From a virus, in the IMG/VR virus record IMGVR_UViG_3300026551_000006, positions 1-31,633 of that record: 31,633 nt of DNA, one strand, 5' to 3'. The notes beneath the pieces are model-generated. The model ran no database searches, was not told the DNA's origin, and saw nothing but the letters and a program-made list of their open reading frames with translations. Position numbers and translations under genes: made by a program. Every line of letters begins with the position of its first letter. Position 1 is the stretch's first letter. Shown piece by piece: positions 21,504-30,409 of the stretch.

Positions 21504-21962
21504 TTACATGTAATCGATGCTCAGACTGTCTCCTGGCAGTGGAGCACTAAGAAATTGGAAAGACTGATTGCCGGTTTCCACGTAATCATTAGCACGTCGC
21601 AGTCGTAACCCATTGAGAAAAACTGCCAACAAACCTGGAGTATAAGAATTTGCCGTAGTGTAACTCCGATTAGTTCCATTGATGCTTCCAGTCGGTGTTT
21701 CCCCCCAGATTGTTGCTCCTCCCGATCCCTGTGGCCCGGGCGGTCCCTGTGGCCCGGGAATGCCCTGCGGCCCCGGCGGTCCACCGCTGATCTCAATTGG
21801 TCTGATTGGCGGCAACCCAACATCAATCGTTGCTGACAAAGCGCCCGATTCAATTGTCGTCGGACCGTCCTGAACTACTTCGATAGTGGCGAGCCAACGG
21901 CTAATCTCAATCGGTCTAGTCACCACATCGGGCGCAACATCAATGTTGAAAGGCTCTCTCAT
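21504..21962 (-). CDS. Collagen-like tail protein with terminal adhesion module
   Basis: The 152-residue protein has an N-terminal beta region with two RPIEIS elements and a Gly-Pro-rich collagen-like stretch ([19 protein letters not shown]) near residues 80-100. Its C-terminal [16 protein letters not shown]...VFLNGLRLR module is homologous to the end of the 545-residue fibre. The collagen-like triplets should form a trimeric stalk. The ATG at 21962 overlaps the upstream stop (ATGA), so the longer frame to 22061 is not the real start. Confidence 0.75.
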   Translation of the reverse strand: MREPFNIDVAPDVVTRPIEISRWLATIEVVQDGPTTIESGALSATIDVGLPPIRPIEISGGPPGPQGIPGPQGPPGPQGSGGATIWGETPTGSINGTNRSYTTANSYTPGLLAVFLNGLRLRRANDYVETGNQSFQFLSAPLPGDSLSIDYM

Positions 21963-22354
21963 GGCGAAGATCGCTGTGTCACCGTTGGTCTCAGCACGAT
22001 TGTACCAGCCAATTCTGTCGTCCGATCCGTACCAGGAACCGAGATGCTTTTCAAATCCCAAAACGTTTGGCTCTTGGCTTCGACCGGTGCGGTTTTTGCG
22101 GCGGGAATGGTCAAAGAAGTTGCTCCGCTAGTACCGTCGCCAATCGTCCAATTATAGATCCAAAGGGCGTCTAGATCGGAATCTTCATAGCTGCGTTTCC
22201 AGCTGAACATGAAAGTGAATCCAGAGATATCCTTCGGCACGCCGATAACTGGCGGAGTCGCATCCGGATCAGGACGTGTATTCCAAAACTGGATAGGGAC
22301 GGTAATCGGATCACCCTGAATGCCGAAAAGCGTTATATTAAAACCGTCATTCAT
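21959..22354 (-). CDS. BppU-like baseplate or upper-fibre domain protein
   Basis: The 131-residue product resembles the N-terminal domain of BppU-type phage baseplate proteins: GDPITVPIQFWNT, GFTFMFSWKRSY, and WDLKSISV with a terminal GTIVLRPTVTQ strand. Such domains anchor receptor-binding fibres to the tail tip. It stands alone here and is coupled by ATGA to the collagen-like gene, and may be the adaptor for it. Confidence 0.65.
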   Translation of the reverse strand: MNDGFNITLFGIQGDPITVPIQFWNTRPDPDATPPVIGVPKDISGFTFMFSWKRSYEDSDLDALWIYNWTIGDGTSGATSLTIPAAKTAPVEAKSQTFWDLKSISVPGTDRTTELAGTIVLRPTVTQRSSP

Positions 22355-22421
22355 AATGCGTATCCCAGAAGGTTACGGTAAAAGAACGTGTTCCGGATCG
22401 TAATGGCATAGGGATCGGCGG

Positions 22422-25400
22422 TCATCGGGTGTACGGGTAATTGATGTAAACGGCATCGAGAGCAATGTGAAAATTGGTCGTCGAAGCGGAATTTCGATAG
22501 AAGAAAACAATCGGCACCATCGGCTGACTTAAAGGCGCAACCCCGGTTGCCGAGCCAATCTGAGTACCATTAAGCCAAGCCGTCACGTTGCCTGCGGTAT
22601 CAACTTTAAGCTCCCACCAACCATAACCGTTCGGAGTCGGGGTTCCGGCGGTGCAGTTAACGTAACTGATCGTCGTGCCTGGGTTGCCGTAACCGTTATT
22701 GAAATACCCGATCCGCAGAATTCCACTGTTGTTATCCGGCGAATACTCCAGAAATAGAGCCTCATACCAGTTTGCAACTCCGGTCGGGTGTCCAGCGGTT
22801 CCTTGCAGCCAGAGACCCGCCCGAAGGACATAGCCAATCCCGGTCGGTGGTAAGGATGCCTCTTCTAAAGCCAGCCGAAACGCAATATCACAGGTACCAT
22901 AGCCAAGTAAGATTGAACCGTTAGCTGTCCCGCTATTCTTGCCACGAGCAACCGAATATCCGGAATTGTTAGCGGCCGCTACTCCGGTCGAAAGCTCAAT
23001 AATGCCCTGAGAACGTCGAGTAGCATCAAGCCCGTAGGTAGAGCTAAAAGTAATAGCGCCGCCGCCCCCGCCGCCTTGGCCCTCCCATTCCTGAGGCAGC
23101 GTGGTGCCGCCTTGATACGCAGGGTTCCACAGAAAATCGTCATAAATAAAAATACCGTTGCGCGGATCAAAGAGCGTCGCTGTTCCGCCACCACCGCCAC
23201 CGCCGGTCGGTCCGGTCGGCCCGGTCGCTCCGATTGGCCCAGGCGACCCAGCCGGTGACACCTGCGCGCCCGAGCTGATCACCGTTCCTGCCGCAGCGTT
23301 GCCGATCGTTCCGCTATTGGTCAAGACGGCATGAGTCGAGTCGGTGACAACCGACACACTGAGATAACCGGCTGTGGGAATAAAAAGGTTCTGCCCCTGC
23401 GCCATCCATGCCGTTGACGCCACCGTGACGGTGACCGTCGAGCCGCTGGTCGGCATCGTGAAGTTGGCCGTGGTAGTCGTAAACGCGCTCGTGCCAGCTT
23501 GCCCGTTTAGCCCCGATGGAACCACCCCGCCACCGCTGGCGACCGTCGCGCCAGGTGCCGCGTTGCCGCTATAGCCCAGATTCGTCACGACCGCGTGATT
23601 AATGTCCGTGACAGACGCAACCGTGTAATAGCCGCCACCTAGGATAAAAACAGCTTGCCCGACCACCATCCAGGCCGTGGTGCCAACATTAATCGAGACC
23701 GTGGCAGCCGCGGCAGGCTGGGTAAAACTCGCGCTTAAAGTCGTAAAAGCGTTTAAACCCGCGCCACCGGCACCTGCCGGCCCGATCAAGCCACCAGGCG
23801 ATACGTGGACGCCGGAGGCAATCGTCGCGCCTACGGTGGCGTTTCCCGGATAATTGAGAGCCGTTGCGCTAAAGACTGTCGGACTTAATATGCTCGCGAC
23901 CTGGAAATAGCCGGCCGAAGTTATGTAAATGACCTGACCGGTACTGAGCCAAGCCGTGTTGCCGATCGTAACATTCGCGCTTGCGGCCACCGCGGGCATC
24001 GTGAAAGAGGCACTGGTCGCATCATAGGCGTTCGCCCCCGGGGTACCGGTCGACGATGGGCCGGCGATCCCGCCCGGTGTAACCATCGCCCCCGAGCTAA
24101 TCACCGTCCCAGGGGCCGCGTTGGTCAGTGGATACGCTAGATTGGTCAGCACCGCGTGCGTCGCATCGGTGATCGATGAAACCGAATAGTAACCAGCCCC
24201 GGCGATAAAGACCACGTACCCGGCGCCGCCTAGCCACGCTGTTGACGCTAAGCTTACTGCAACCGTCGTCAACGCGGCCGGTACCGTGAAGTTGGCGCTC
24301 GTGGTGCTAAAAGCGTTCTGGCCCGGAGATCCGCCGCCGCCGGTGCCGCCGAGCGACGTCCAAGGCAAAATCGCCGCACCGCTCGTGATCGTGGTGCCGC
24401 TGCCGGCATTCCAGGGATCGCCCAGGTTCTGGATCGTGACATGAGTTCCGTCCGGCACCACCGTCACTGAGTAATAACCGGCAATCGGGATCCGTACCCA
24501 TTGACCAACCACGAAAGCACTCGAGCTCGAGACCGTTACGTTAACCGTGCCACCGGAGGCCGGAGTCACGAAATTGGCCGCGACGCTCGCCGCGATTGAA
24601 GCAAATTGCAGATTCCCGGCGCTGGAAAGATTGATCGTGGTCCCGTCGACCGGGATAGCTGCCGCAATTAATTTAGCCGAAGAATTCAGGCCAGCGTACC
24701 CGCTCGCCACCCCTTTGCGCGTAAGCAGCTCCAAGAGCGACGCATCCGGATAAGTCTGGATGACATTCGTTGCGGCGATCCCGACGTTCGTACCGCTAGG
24801 AATCACGGTTGCCGGCGCAGCGTTGCCAGCGCCACCCGTGTTCTGGGCAACAAAATCGGTCGCGTTCGTGATCGAAACGACCTGATACGCACCGGCACCC
24901 GCCCCAATCGCCAGATTTAGCCCAGTAGAGAGCCAGCCGGTGTTATTGATCCGGACCGTGACATTCGCGTTGACCGCCGGGGTCGTGAACGCGGCAATCG
25001 TCGTATCAAGGATCGTCTCGCTTAAGAGTGAACGCTCAACCGTAAAGGCGATATCTAAAGTGCGCGCGATCGTGCCGAAGCTGGTCTGGTACCGAATCTC
25101 GCCAACGCAAGTGATTGACGCTTGAGCCCCGATCGCCGCGGCCATCTGAACCGTATTAAAGTTCGGGTACCCGACGTAGGTCACTCTGGATTGTGCATCG
25201 AGTATTCGCGAGAAACTGCTGTATGCGACCAGCGCATTTGGCCCGCTACCAAACACCCCAAACCGAATCCCCGGAGAGGTGCCCAGATCATAGTTAACGT
25301 TCCCCTTGGCGAAATAAATCGAGAGCGTCGGCGTATCCTGATTCTTGACGGTGATCGGGGGTGCAGCCTGTTTCGAGCCGAACGATTGAACGGCCTGCTG

Positions 25401-25427
25401 CAAATCTAAATCTATGATTATTACCAT
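22422..25427 (-). CDS. Giant repeat-containing tail fibre with lectin-like C-terminus
   Basis: The 1001-residue protein begins with a BppU-like N-terminal domain (to about residue 145). It then has six imperfect repeats of about 75-95 residues, each with a pattern like TAWM..GQ..FI..GYY.V.SVTD..HAVLTN and ending in ASG..V.PGG..G. A short collagen-like Gly-Pro-Thr segment leads to a C-terminal beta-rich domain (YDDFLWNP...; WWELKVDTAGNVTAWLNGTQ) resembling concanavalin/laminin-G-like lectins. I infer a long trimeric host-recognition fibre. Repeat number may vary between relatives. Confidence 0.8.
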   Translation of the reverse strand: MVIIIDLDLQQAVQSFGSKQAAPPITVKNQDTPTLSIYFAKGNVNYDLGTSPGIRFGVFGSGPNALVAYSSFSRILDAQSRVTYVGYPNFNTVQMAAAIGAQASITCVGEIRYQTSFGTIARTLDIAFTVERSLLSETILDTTIAAFTTPAVNANVTVRINNTGWLSTGLNLAIGAGAGAYQVVSITNATDFVAQNTGGAGNAAPATVIPSGTNVGIAATNVIQTYPDASLLELLTRKGVASGYAGLNSSAKLIAAAIPVDGTTINLSSAGNLQFASIAASVAANFVTPASGGTVNVTVSSSSAFVVGQWVRIPIAGYYSVTVVPDGTHVTIQNLGDPWNAGSGTTITSGAAILPWTSLGGTGGGGSPGQNAFSTTSANFTVPAALTTVAVSLASTAWLGGAGYVVFIAGAGYYSVSSITDATHAVLTNLAYPLTNAAPGTVISSGAMVTPGGIAGPSSTGTPGANAYDATSASFTMPAVAASANVTIGNTAWLSTGQVIYITSAGYFQVASILSPTVFSATALNYPGNATVGATIASGVHVSPGGLIGPAGAGGAGLNAFTTLSASFTQPAAAATVSINVGTTAWMVVGQAVFILGGGYYTVASVTDINHAVVTNLGYSGNAAPGATVASGGGVVPSGLNGQAGTSAFTTTTANFTMPTSGSTVTVTVASTAWMAQGQNLFIPTAGYLSVSVVTDSTHAVLTNSGTIGNAAAGTVISSGAQVSPAGSPGPIGATGPTGPTGGGGGGGTATLFDPRNGIFIYDDFLWNPAYQGGTTLPQEWEGQGGGGGGAITFSSTYGLDATRRSQGIIELSTGVAAANNSGYSVARGKNSGTANGSILLGYGTCDIAFRLALEEASLPPTGIGYVLRAGLWLQGTAGHPTGVANWYEALFLEYSPDNNSGILRIGYFNNGYGNPGTTISYVNCTAGTPTPNGYGWWELKVDTAGNVTAWLNGTQIGSATGVAPLSQPMVPIVFFYRNSASTTNFHIALDAVYINYPYTR
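23208..24983 (-). repeat. Six degenerate domain repeats in the giant fibre (approximate limits)
   Basis: At protein level, units recur roughly every 90 residues. The last four are contiguous and start with (N/S)AF or NAY followed by (T/S)xx(A/S)xFTxP. The first two are more diverged and separated by a linker. Nucleotide identity is low, so these are old duplications rather than recent slippage. Confidence 0.7.
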
Positions 25428-25436
25428 GGCGGTTCT

Positions 25437-26180
25437 CTAAGTGGTTGGCCCCATCTCATCAATTTTGGTTCGGTAAAAAATCAGATACGGCGTAACCCAC
25501 TCAAGAAAGTATCTGGAATCGACACCGTAATTCCACAGGTAGGGCGCATTGTGACCGTTCCAGAGTGGATTACATGCATAACGAAACTCACCAGGCCATC
25601 GCCATTTAATGGTTACAGTTTGCGGATCAGACATGGCCGGGCCACGATAATGCCATTGCCACAATGGACCGTATGGCGAGAATCTAATGGCTTGGATCAC
25701 CTCAGTGCTCGGCAATTCAATAAACCCGGTAAAAGTAACAAGACGTCTGCCATCTCCTTGAATTTGACCAGGACCAACCGGAGTAATCCCTTGGATTGGT
25801 CCAGAAACTGATAAAACAATCGTTCCGCCATAACTCACAGTTAGAGGACCGAGCGGCAATGGCGCTCCATCTGTCATGCCTCCAGTTACCGGCAAGCCGA
25901 ACCGTTTAGGGTCAGATCCAGGCACTAATTGAACCAGCAAACCCCATTTGCGTACCCCTTTAAAATACGAAACTGCGGCCGCTTCCTCGCTATAACTAAA
26001 AACCTGTAAACGATTAGAGGTCTTAGGCGCGATCGCCAGACCACCGCCGATTGGACAAAAATCCGTGTCCGGAATAACAACCGGAAATTCCGTTCCGGTC
26101 TGGTCAAGTGTGGATTGATTGAAATTTAACACACACGGATCACACGGATAGGCCGGACACCAGGTTTTGGCATAGATCAT
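25437..26180 (-). CDS. Tail-associated protein, 247 residues, function unknown
   Basis: The sequence is beta-rich and has paired cysteines near the start (CPAYPCDPC) and at FCPIG and YACNP. It has no signal peptide or membrane segment. Located between distal-tail genes and the giant fibre, and coupled by ATGA to the small gene upstream, it is probably a tail-tip or fibre-attachment component. Confidence 0.6.
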   Translation of the reverse strand: MIYAKTWCPAYPCDPCVLNFNQSTLDQTGTEFPVVIPDTDFCPIGGGLAIAPKTSNRLQVFSYSEEAAAVSYFKGVRKWGLLVQLVPGSDPKRFGLPVTGGMTDGAPLPLGPLTVSYGGTIVLSVSGPIQGITPVGPGQIQGDGRRLVTFTGFIELPSTEVIQAIRFSPYGPLWQWHYRGPAMSDPQTVTIKWRWPGEFRYACNPLWNGHNAPYLWNYGVDSRYFLEWVTPYLIFYRTKIDEMGPTT

Positions 26181-26479
26181 GATGGCGCCGGAGTAGGATT
26201 ATCGGTTGGCCTGGTACCGTAATACCAGAGATATTGTTGAGTACACTGGTTATTGACGACCTTAATAACCACTAGTTGCTGCCAGCTGCCGCCGACCGGT
26301 CCGCCAGCACCCACTTCCCCTTGCTGATCCGGTTTGCCGACAACTTTCAAGAGCATGCCGCTGGGCGATTGTTCAACCGCGATCGTGGCGCTCCCAACCG
26401 GTCTCTGCTGATTAATCGTGTCAATGATCCCGTTCAAGGTGCGCTCAAGCCATCGCCAACCTATTCGGATGTGATCCAT
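26177..26479 (-). CDS. 100-residue tail-region hypothetical protein
   Basis: An N-terminal helix (RIGWRWLERTLNGIIDTINQ) is followed by beta segments and a Pro-rich end. It overlaps the next gene by ATGA and follows the 321-residue tail protein after 3 bases. No family recognised. A small baseplate or tail-tip adaptor is likely from context. Confidence 0.6.
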   Translation of the reverse strand: MDHIRIGWRWLERTLNGIIDTINQQRPVGSATIAVEQSPSGMLLKVVGKPDQQGEVGAGGPVGGSWQQLVVIKVVNNQCTQQYLWYYGTRPTDNPTPAPS

Positions 26480-26482
26480 AAG

Positions 26483-27448
26483 CTAATAACTCAATGGCAC
26501 CGATCCCTGTGGAATAGGATCTACGGGCCGAAAACTCTCTGATACCGACTGAATCGCCACCCCGGGAGTAAGCGGCTGATCATGGTTAGCGACCGCCGCT
26601 CGATTGACGTCATGGACCGTGCCGCTCTGGCCCCAGGCTGGATCAATCGCGGTCATTAAATAGGTGTCATATCCAGCCGTACCCGCCGGACTGGTGGGAA
26701 GCGGCACCCCGCTATAATTGGCAGCGGCATACGCTGCCCCGCTCGTTCGGCCGGAAGCCTCCGCGCTGGTCGGCGCTTGATCATTAAGCGTGGTTTTCAC
26801 CGTGATCGTGCCACCCGGATCACCCCCGGTGTAGTTGCCTGGGAATTGCCGGCTTTGATAGGTCTCACTGACCCGGTACCAGCCGTCCGCTTTATCTTCG
26901 ATTTTCACGTCGGTACAAGTCAATTTCGAAATCGGCGTACCGGTTCCGCCACTGCCGCCGCCTGGCGTAAACCCAGTCACCATTTCCCAGACATTAGTAA
27001 ACCCAAGAAATTCTTTGCTTAGCCCGATGTTAGTCGGGTTGCCGTTTGGCCGCCGGTTGGTGATATAAGATATCTGGCAACAGCGGCCAGTATACCTCCT
27101 TGAATAAGTGAAGCCGCCTTGAGAATACGATACCTCGCCTTCCATCCAAGATTGGCTGATGTCCGGCACACTGGTGTAACCGTGCGTCCCAGAGTTATCC
27201 AGTTTGCCATGGTAATTAATCGTCACCTCAGCCACCCCGGCCGCCATCCGCTTAATGGATGTATCGATCACAGTCATTAAATTGGCTTCCGGGTGCGCTG
27301 CTCCTATCCGCGGCACGAAATAATCTTCGGCATAGCTCGGCCCCACCCAGACTTCGGTGAGCGTATCCAGATCATCCCGTTTCACCCGGCGCTTGGTCCG
27401 CTCGGGTTGCTGCACAAACTGGGTAATGCTGTTAAAAAGGATCGCCAT
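26483..27448 (-). CDS. Distal-tail-like structural protein, 321 residues
   Basis: This is the first gene after the tape measure, where siphophages usually encode distal tail or hub components. The protein is beta-rich (GEVSYSQGGFTYSRRYTGRC, ISKLTCTDVKIEDKADGWYR) with a Gly-rich loop. No peptidase or transmembrane motif is seen. AGAGAG precedes the ATG. The assignment rests on gene order, not on a recognised domain. Confidence 0.6.
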   Translation of the reverse strand: MAILFNSITQFVQQPERTKRRVKRDDLDTLTEVWVGPSYAEDYFVPRIGAAHPEANLMTVIDTSIKRMAAGVAEVTINYHGKLDNSGTHGYTSVPDISQSWMEGEVSYSQGGFTYSRRYTGRCCQISYITNRRPNGNPTNIGLSKEFLGFTNVWEMVTGFTPGGGSGGTGTPISKLTCTDVKIEDKADGWYRVSETYQSRQFPGNYTGGDPGGTITVKTTLNDQAPTSAEASGRTSGAAYAAANYSGVPLPTSPAGTAGYDTYLMTAIDPAWGQSGTVHDVNRAAVANHDQPLTPGVAIQSVSESFRPVDPIPQGSVPLSY

Positions 27449-27465
27449 TTCTCTCTTTGGCGCTT

Positions 27466-28959
27466 TTACCCAGCGCCAGCTAATAAATCGATAAAACGAC
27501 TAACGGCCTTAGACAGGTCATCGGTCGGATTAGCTAATGCCTTTACCCCATCAAAAAACTTTTGTACTATGGTATCAAGAGAGACTTTGAATTGGTCTCC
27601 CATGCCTTTAATCGAATTGGTATACTCGGCAAAACCTGGTGGCGCGGTCACGGCCTGCGGCCCTACTCTGGCAAACTCCGCCTTGGCCCCGGCAATACCT
27701 GCCTCCCTTCCCGTTTTCTGCCTTTCGATGGCCGCTCTTCGATCCTCATCGGCCTCACGGAGATCGCGCATTTCATCCTGGTGCCTTTCCTTGTACGCCT
27801 GGATCACGTCCCGGTAACCAAGCCAACCGCCCTGTTCAGCCGGACGTAACGCCTGTTGCACTCCGATTGGCCCTAGCGTTTTAGTCAGTTCGGCAACGCC
27901 CTGCTTGTACTCATCAAGCTGACTCTTGAGCAGGTTCCTCTGTTCCTGGCTCGCGCCGGCCGGGATCAGCGCTCCCTCCCGACCTCTGGCAGCCTGTTGA
28001 AATTGTTGAGTCAAAAGTTCCTCACCTGTCCGGGTACCGCCGGCATATTTTCGATCCCATTCGGCCTGCGCGTTGGCTAACTTCTCCGTAATGGATAGTT
28101 GCCGGTCCATTGTGCGCTCCCGTTTTTCGCCCATCCGTTCGGTCGCGCGCATTACCGCATCCATGCTTTTCTCGGCCGTGGCCTGTTCGGCTTCGAAATT
28201 CTTGAGCTCCCTAGTCATATCGACAATGGTCTGGACCAATGTCCGTCCAGCCGCAGCCTGTTCACCCATCATGTGCGTCACTAGACGCATATCCTGAAGC
28301 GAGCCCTCGCCCTCAGACACACGGCCAAGAGCCTGCGCGAGTGTATTGGCGTCAACGCCAAGCACATTAGACCATTTACCTAAATCTTTTACGGCCATAC
28401 CGGCCTGATCCGCACTAGCACCGTAATCTTGCAAAGTCTCTATTACCTGAACCGCTTTTCCCTCCGGTATCAGTGCCTCCTTGGTATCCTTTTGTAGCTG
28501 CTTAAATCTGGCACCTAAATGATCCAGCCCATCGGCCATCGCGTTAAACTGGATCTGGGCTTGTTGAACCTTAGAAATTTCATCAAAGGCGTATTTGACG
28601 CCTTGAATGGCGAGCCGGATCATCTCGAAAATCACTATGCGCGTTGCCATGCGCTCGGCCATGCGCCCAAAATCTATCCCGGCCCGTGCGGCCTTGTTTC
28701 CTGCCTCCTCCAGTTCAAGCCCATAATTTTTCATGGCAGTGCCGGCCTGGGCCGCCGCAGCTGCATTGGCCTTGGCTGCAACCGTTGCTTTCTCTAGAAG
28801 CGTAGCTGGCGCTCCGCCAAAAGCCGCTGGCAACGGCGTCAGAACACCGCTCCCAGGCGCACCCGGCACAAGGCTCTGTATCTCTCTCTTGACCTTAGTG
28901 ACCGCCGCATCAAGCTCAGTGGTATCAGCCCCAAAAGTGATGTTGATATCATCGGCCAC
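27466..28959 (-). CDS. Tail tape measure protein
   Basis: The 497-residue protein starts GTG-ADDINITFGADTTELDAA, the common opening of tape measure proteins (an alpha/beta start before long helices). It continues with QVIETLQDYGASADQAGMAV and TLAQALGRVSEGEGSLQDMR, typical of phage tape-measure N-terminal domains. The long charged helical second half agrees. At about 0.15 nm per residue the tail would be near 75 nm, short for a siphophage. The start overlaps the end of the frameshifted chaperone frame. Confidence 0.8.
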   Translation of the reverse strand: MADDINITFGADTTELDAAVTKVKREIQSLVPGAPGSGVLTPLPAAFGGAPATLLEKATVAAKANAAAAAQAGTAMKNYGLELEEAGNKAARAGIDFGRMAERMATRIVIFEMIRLAIQGVKYAFDEISKVQQAQIQFNAMADGLDHLGARFKQLQKDTKEALIPEGKAVQVIETLQDYGASADQAGMAVKDLGKWSNVLGVDANTLAQALGRVSEGEGSLQDMRLVTHMMGEQAAAGRTLVQTIVDMTRELKNFEAEQATAEKSMDAVMRATERMGEKRERTMDRQLSITEKLANAQAEWDRKYAGGTRTGEELLTQQFQQAARGREGALIPAGASQEQRNLLKSQLDEYKQGVAELTKTLGPIGVQQALRPAEQGGWLGYRDVIQAYKERHQDEMRDLREADEDRRAAIERQKTGREAGIAGAKAEFARVGPQAVTAPPGFAEYTNSIKGMGDQFKVSLDTIVQKFFDGVKALANPTDDLSKAVSRFIDLLAGAG

Positions 28960-29547
28960 GGTACGCCCTCGCTTTCTTGAGCCGCTCTAAGAGTTGCGGC
29001 GAACTTTTATCAATCACAAACTCGCACCCCTGCATCTGTAGATAAACCAACTGAAACTGGTAGGCGACAGCAGCCGGCAAAATCCACAAGACTTCCTGCA
29101 GCGTCATTCCAGTTAATGGCATGATGCACGCGGCAACCTCTATAGCCGAGGCTGCCCTCCAACGTTTTTTGGCGCGTCCCCGTCCTGGCCGCCGCGCGCC
29201 CGCGCCTTGGTACTGGCTGCCAATTCATCATTAAGCCGTTTGTAGGCGTCCAGCAGCGGCTGGTAATTGACGATCGAGTATCCTTGAGCCTCGGCCCATT
29301 CAAAAGCGCGCAGCTGGGCTTGTGCTACGTCCTCGTGGACCTTTAACGCCTCCAATGGCTTGAGCGTACAGACCCAGACCGTCATCACGGCGTTAAAGAA
29401 GTTGCTGCTCGAACTCCGGCACAGATCAATTGCAATCACTTGGCGCAACAGGCTGAAGGGTTGCAACTCAATGTCGCCAACCTGTTTCGGTGTCAGCGCC
29501 GAGACCAGCGCCTGTTCGGTTGTCATGTCAATCTCTTCGACGTTCAT
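28949..29547 (-). CDS. Tail assembly chaperone, -1 frameshift fusion (gpGT-like)
   Basis: A -1 shift at A_AAA_AAC (29164-29170) joins the upstream chaperone frame to a second frame running to TGA at 28949-28951. The fusion has about 199 residues. The extension reads RWRAASAIEVAACIMPLTGM and later EVLWILPAAVAYQFQLVYLQ, with a basic C-terminus. In lambda, gpG and gpGT made this way hold the tape measure protein during tail assembly. The tape measure gene is directly downstream and overlaps the fusion's end, as expected. Confidence 0.85.
29132..29172 (-). promoter_or_regulatory. -1 programmed ribosomal frameshift signal
   Basis: On the minus strand the in-frame heptamer A AAA AAC (29170-29164) is followed by a 7-base spacer and a stem GGCAGCCTC/GAGGTTGCC (29156-29148 with 29140-29132). 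The stem has nine pairs including one G.U and a 7-base loop. The zero-frame stop TAG begins at the end of the loop. All parts match known bacterial and phage -1 signals. Confidence 0.85.
29140..29547 (-). CDS. Tail assembly chaperone, unshifted product (gpG-like)
   Basis: The 135-residue zero-frame protein (MNVEEIDMTTEQALVSALTP, LQPFSLLRQVIAIDLCRSSS) lies immediately before the tape measure gene, in the position of lambda gpG. Its C-terminus is polar and disordered (STKARARGGQDGDAPKNVGG) and contains the slippery codons. The start overlaps the upstream gene by ATGA. Identification depends on gene order and the frameshift signal, since these chaperones diverge quickly. Confidence 0.8.
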   Translation of the reverse strand: MNVEEIDMTTEQALVSALTPKQVGDIELQPFSLLRQVIAIDLCRSSSSNFFNAVMTVWVCTLKPLEALKVHEDVAQAQLRAFEWAEAQGYSIVNYQPLLDAYKRLNDELAASTKARARGGQDGDAPKNVGGQPRL

Positions 29548-30005
29548 AGTTTACCTAAAAATTCGGCCTGCAATTCCGGACTTGACCGTTTGCCGAGGGT
29601 AACCGATTCACCGGCACGATCACCTTTGATAGTCTCCCATTTCGCATCCGGCCGTTTATCCCTCCAAAGCACTATCAGTTCGCGTAAATGTTCGTGCGCC
29701 GCCAAAATGGCCGTTCGCGCGCCATTCGCCATTAAAGAGCTGATTAAATCGCCGCCTTGGATTCGCCAAGCGCTCAAGATTTCGTCCGGCAAGCTGACTA
29801 GTTCAAAATTAAAACTAATCCGGGTCTGCGGCGGTGATCGGCGCGGATCTTGCAAATTTTCAAGGTACGCGTCCAGCGAAGGATAAATATCATTCCATTC
29901 CAACGGCAGGTGTTGCCGCAATTTGCCGCCAAAAATTAAGCAGAGCACCGCAAACTTCATGTCAACGGTGCTGAAACCCCGCTCGTGATATACAGCGCTC
30001 TCCAT
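29544..30005 (-). CDS. 153-residue tail-region hypothetical protein
   Basis: The protein begins MESAVYHERGFSTVDMKFAV and is mixed helix and strand, with SLPDEILSAWRIQGGDLISS and a basic C-terminal part. It is between the tail tube gene and the chaperone pair, coupled to the latter by ATGA. ATG at 30005 is preferred over the in-frame TTG at 30008. A minor tail or chaperone-related role is inferred from position only. Confidence 0.6.
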   Translation of the reverse strand: MESAVYHERGFSTVDMKFAVLCLIFGGKLRQHLPLEWNDIYPSLDAYLENLQDPRRSPPQTRISFNFELVSLPDEILSAWRIQGGDLISSLMANGARTAILAAHEHLRELIVLWRDKRPDAKWETIKGDRAGESVTLGKRSSPELQAEFLGKL

Positions 30006-30012
30006 CAACGAT

Positions 30013-30396
30013 CTAAGCTGCCACTAACGGATAATAGGTACCCGTAATCCGCACACTCATATTCTTTGCCCGGCCCTTGCTGTGCGCGACGCCTTTACAA
30101 ATAAATATTCCAAGTGCACCAACCCCGTACTGCTCCTTGACCAGATTGGTCAGGGTCATCGATAGACCCAACACAGCGGTGAGCGCGCCAGTCATTTCAC
30201 CGGTTAAAGTGACCTCGCCGCGCGGGTTATGGGTAACGACCTCGATTACTTCGCCGACCCCGTTTTTCTGTTCAAAGGTGTCGGTCTGATCGTTTTGTTC
30301 GTAGCTTTCGACCGAGATCCCAGTCTCATCCGTACTCCCAAATGTATAAGTGGAAACAGCGGGAAATTTTACTACATAGGTGGTTGGTGCTGGCAT
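30013..30396 (-). CDS. Major tail (tube) protein candidate
   Basis: The 127-residue, beta-rich protein (TYVVKFPAVSTYTFGSTDET; NPRGEVTLTGEMTGALTAVL; VRITGTYYPLVA) has the size and strand pattern of a single-domain tail tube subunit. AGGA lies eight bases before the ATG. It lies between the tail-terminator-like and chaperone genes, the usual place for the tube gene. The sequence itself is too diverged to name a family. Confidence 0.65.
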   Translation of the reverse strand: MPAPTTYVVKFPAVSTYTFGSTDETGISVESYEQNDQTDTFEQKNGVGEVIEVVTHNPRGEVTLTGEMTGALTAVLGLSMTLTNLVKEQYGVGALGIFICKGVAHSKGRAKNMSVRITGTYYPLVAA

Positions 30397-30409
30397 AAGT
30401 TTGTTCCTG

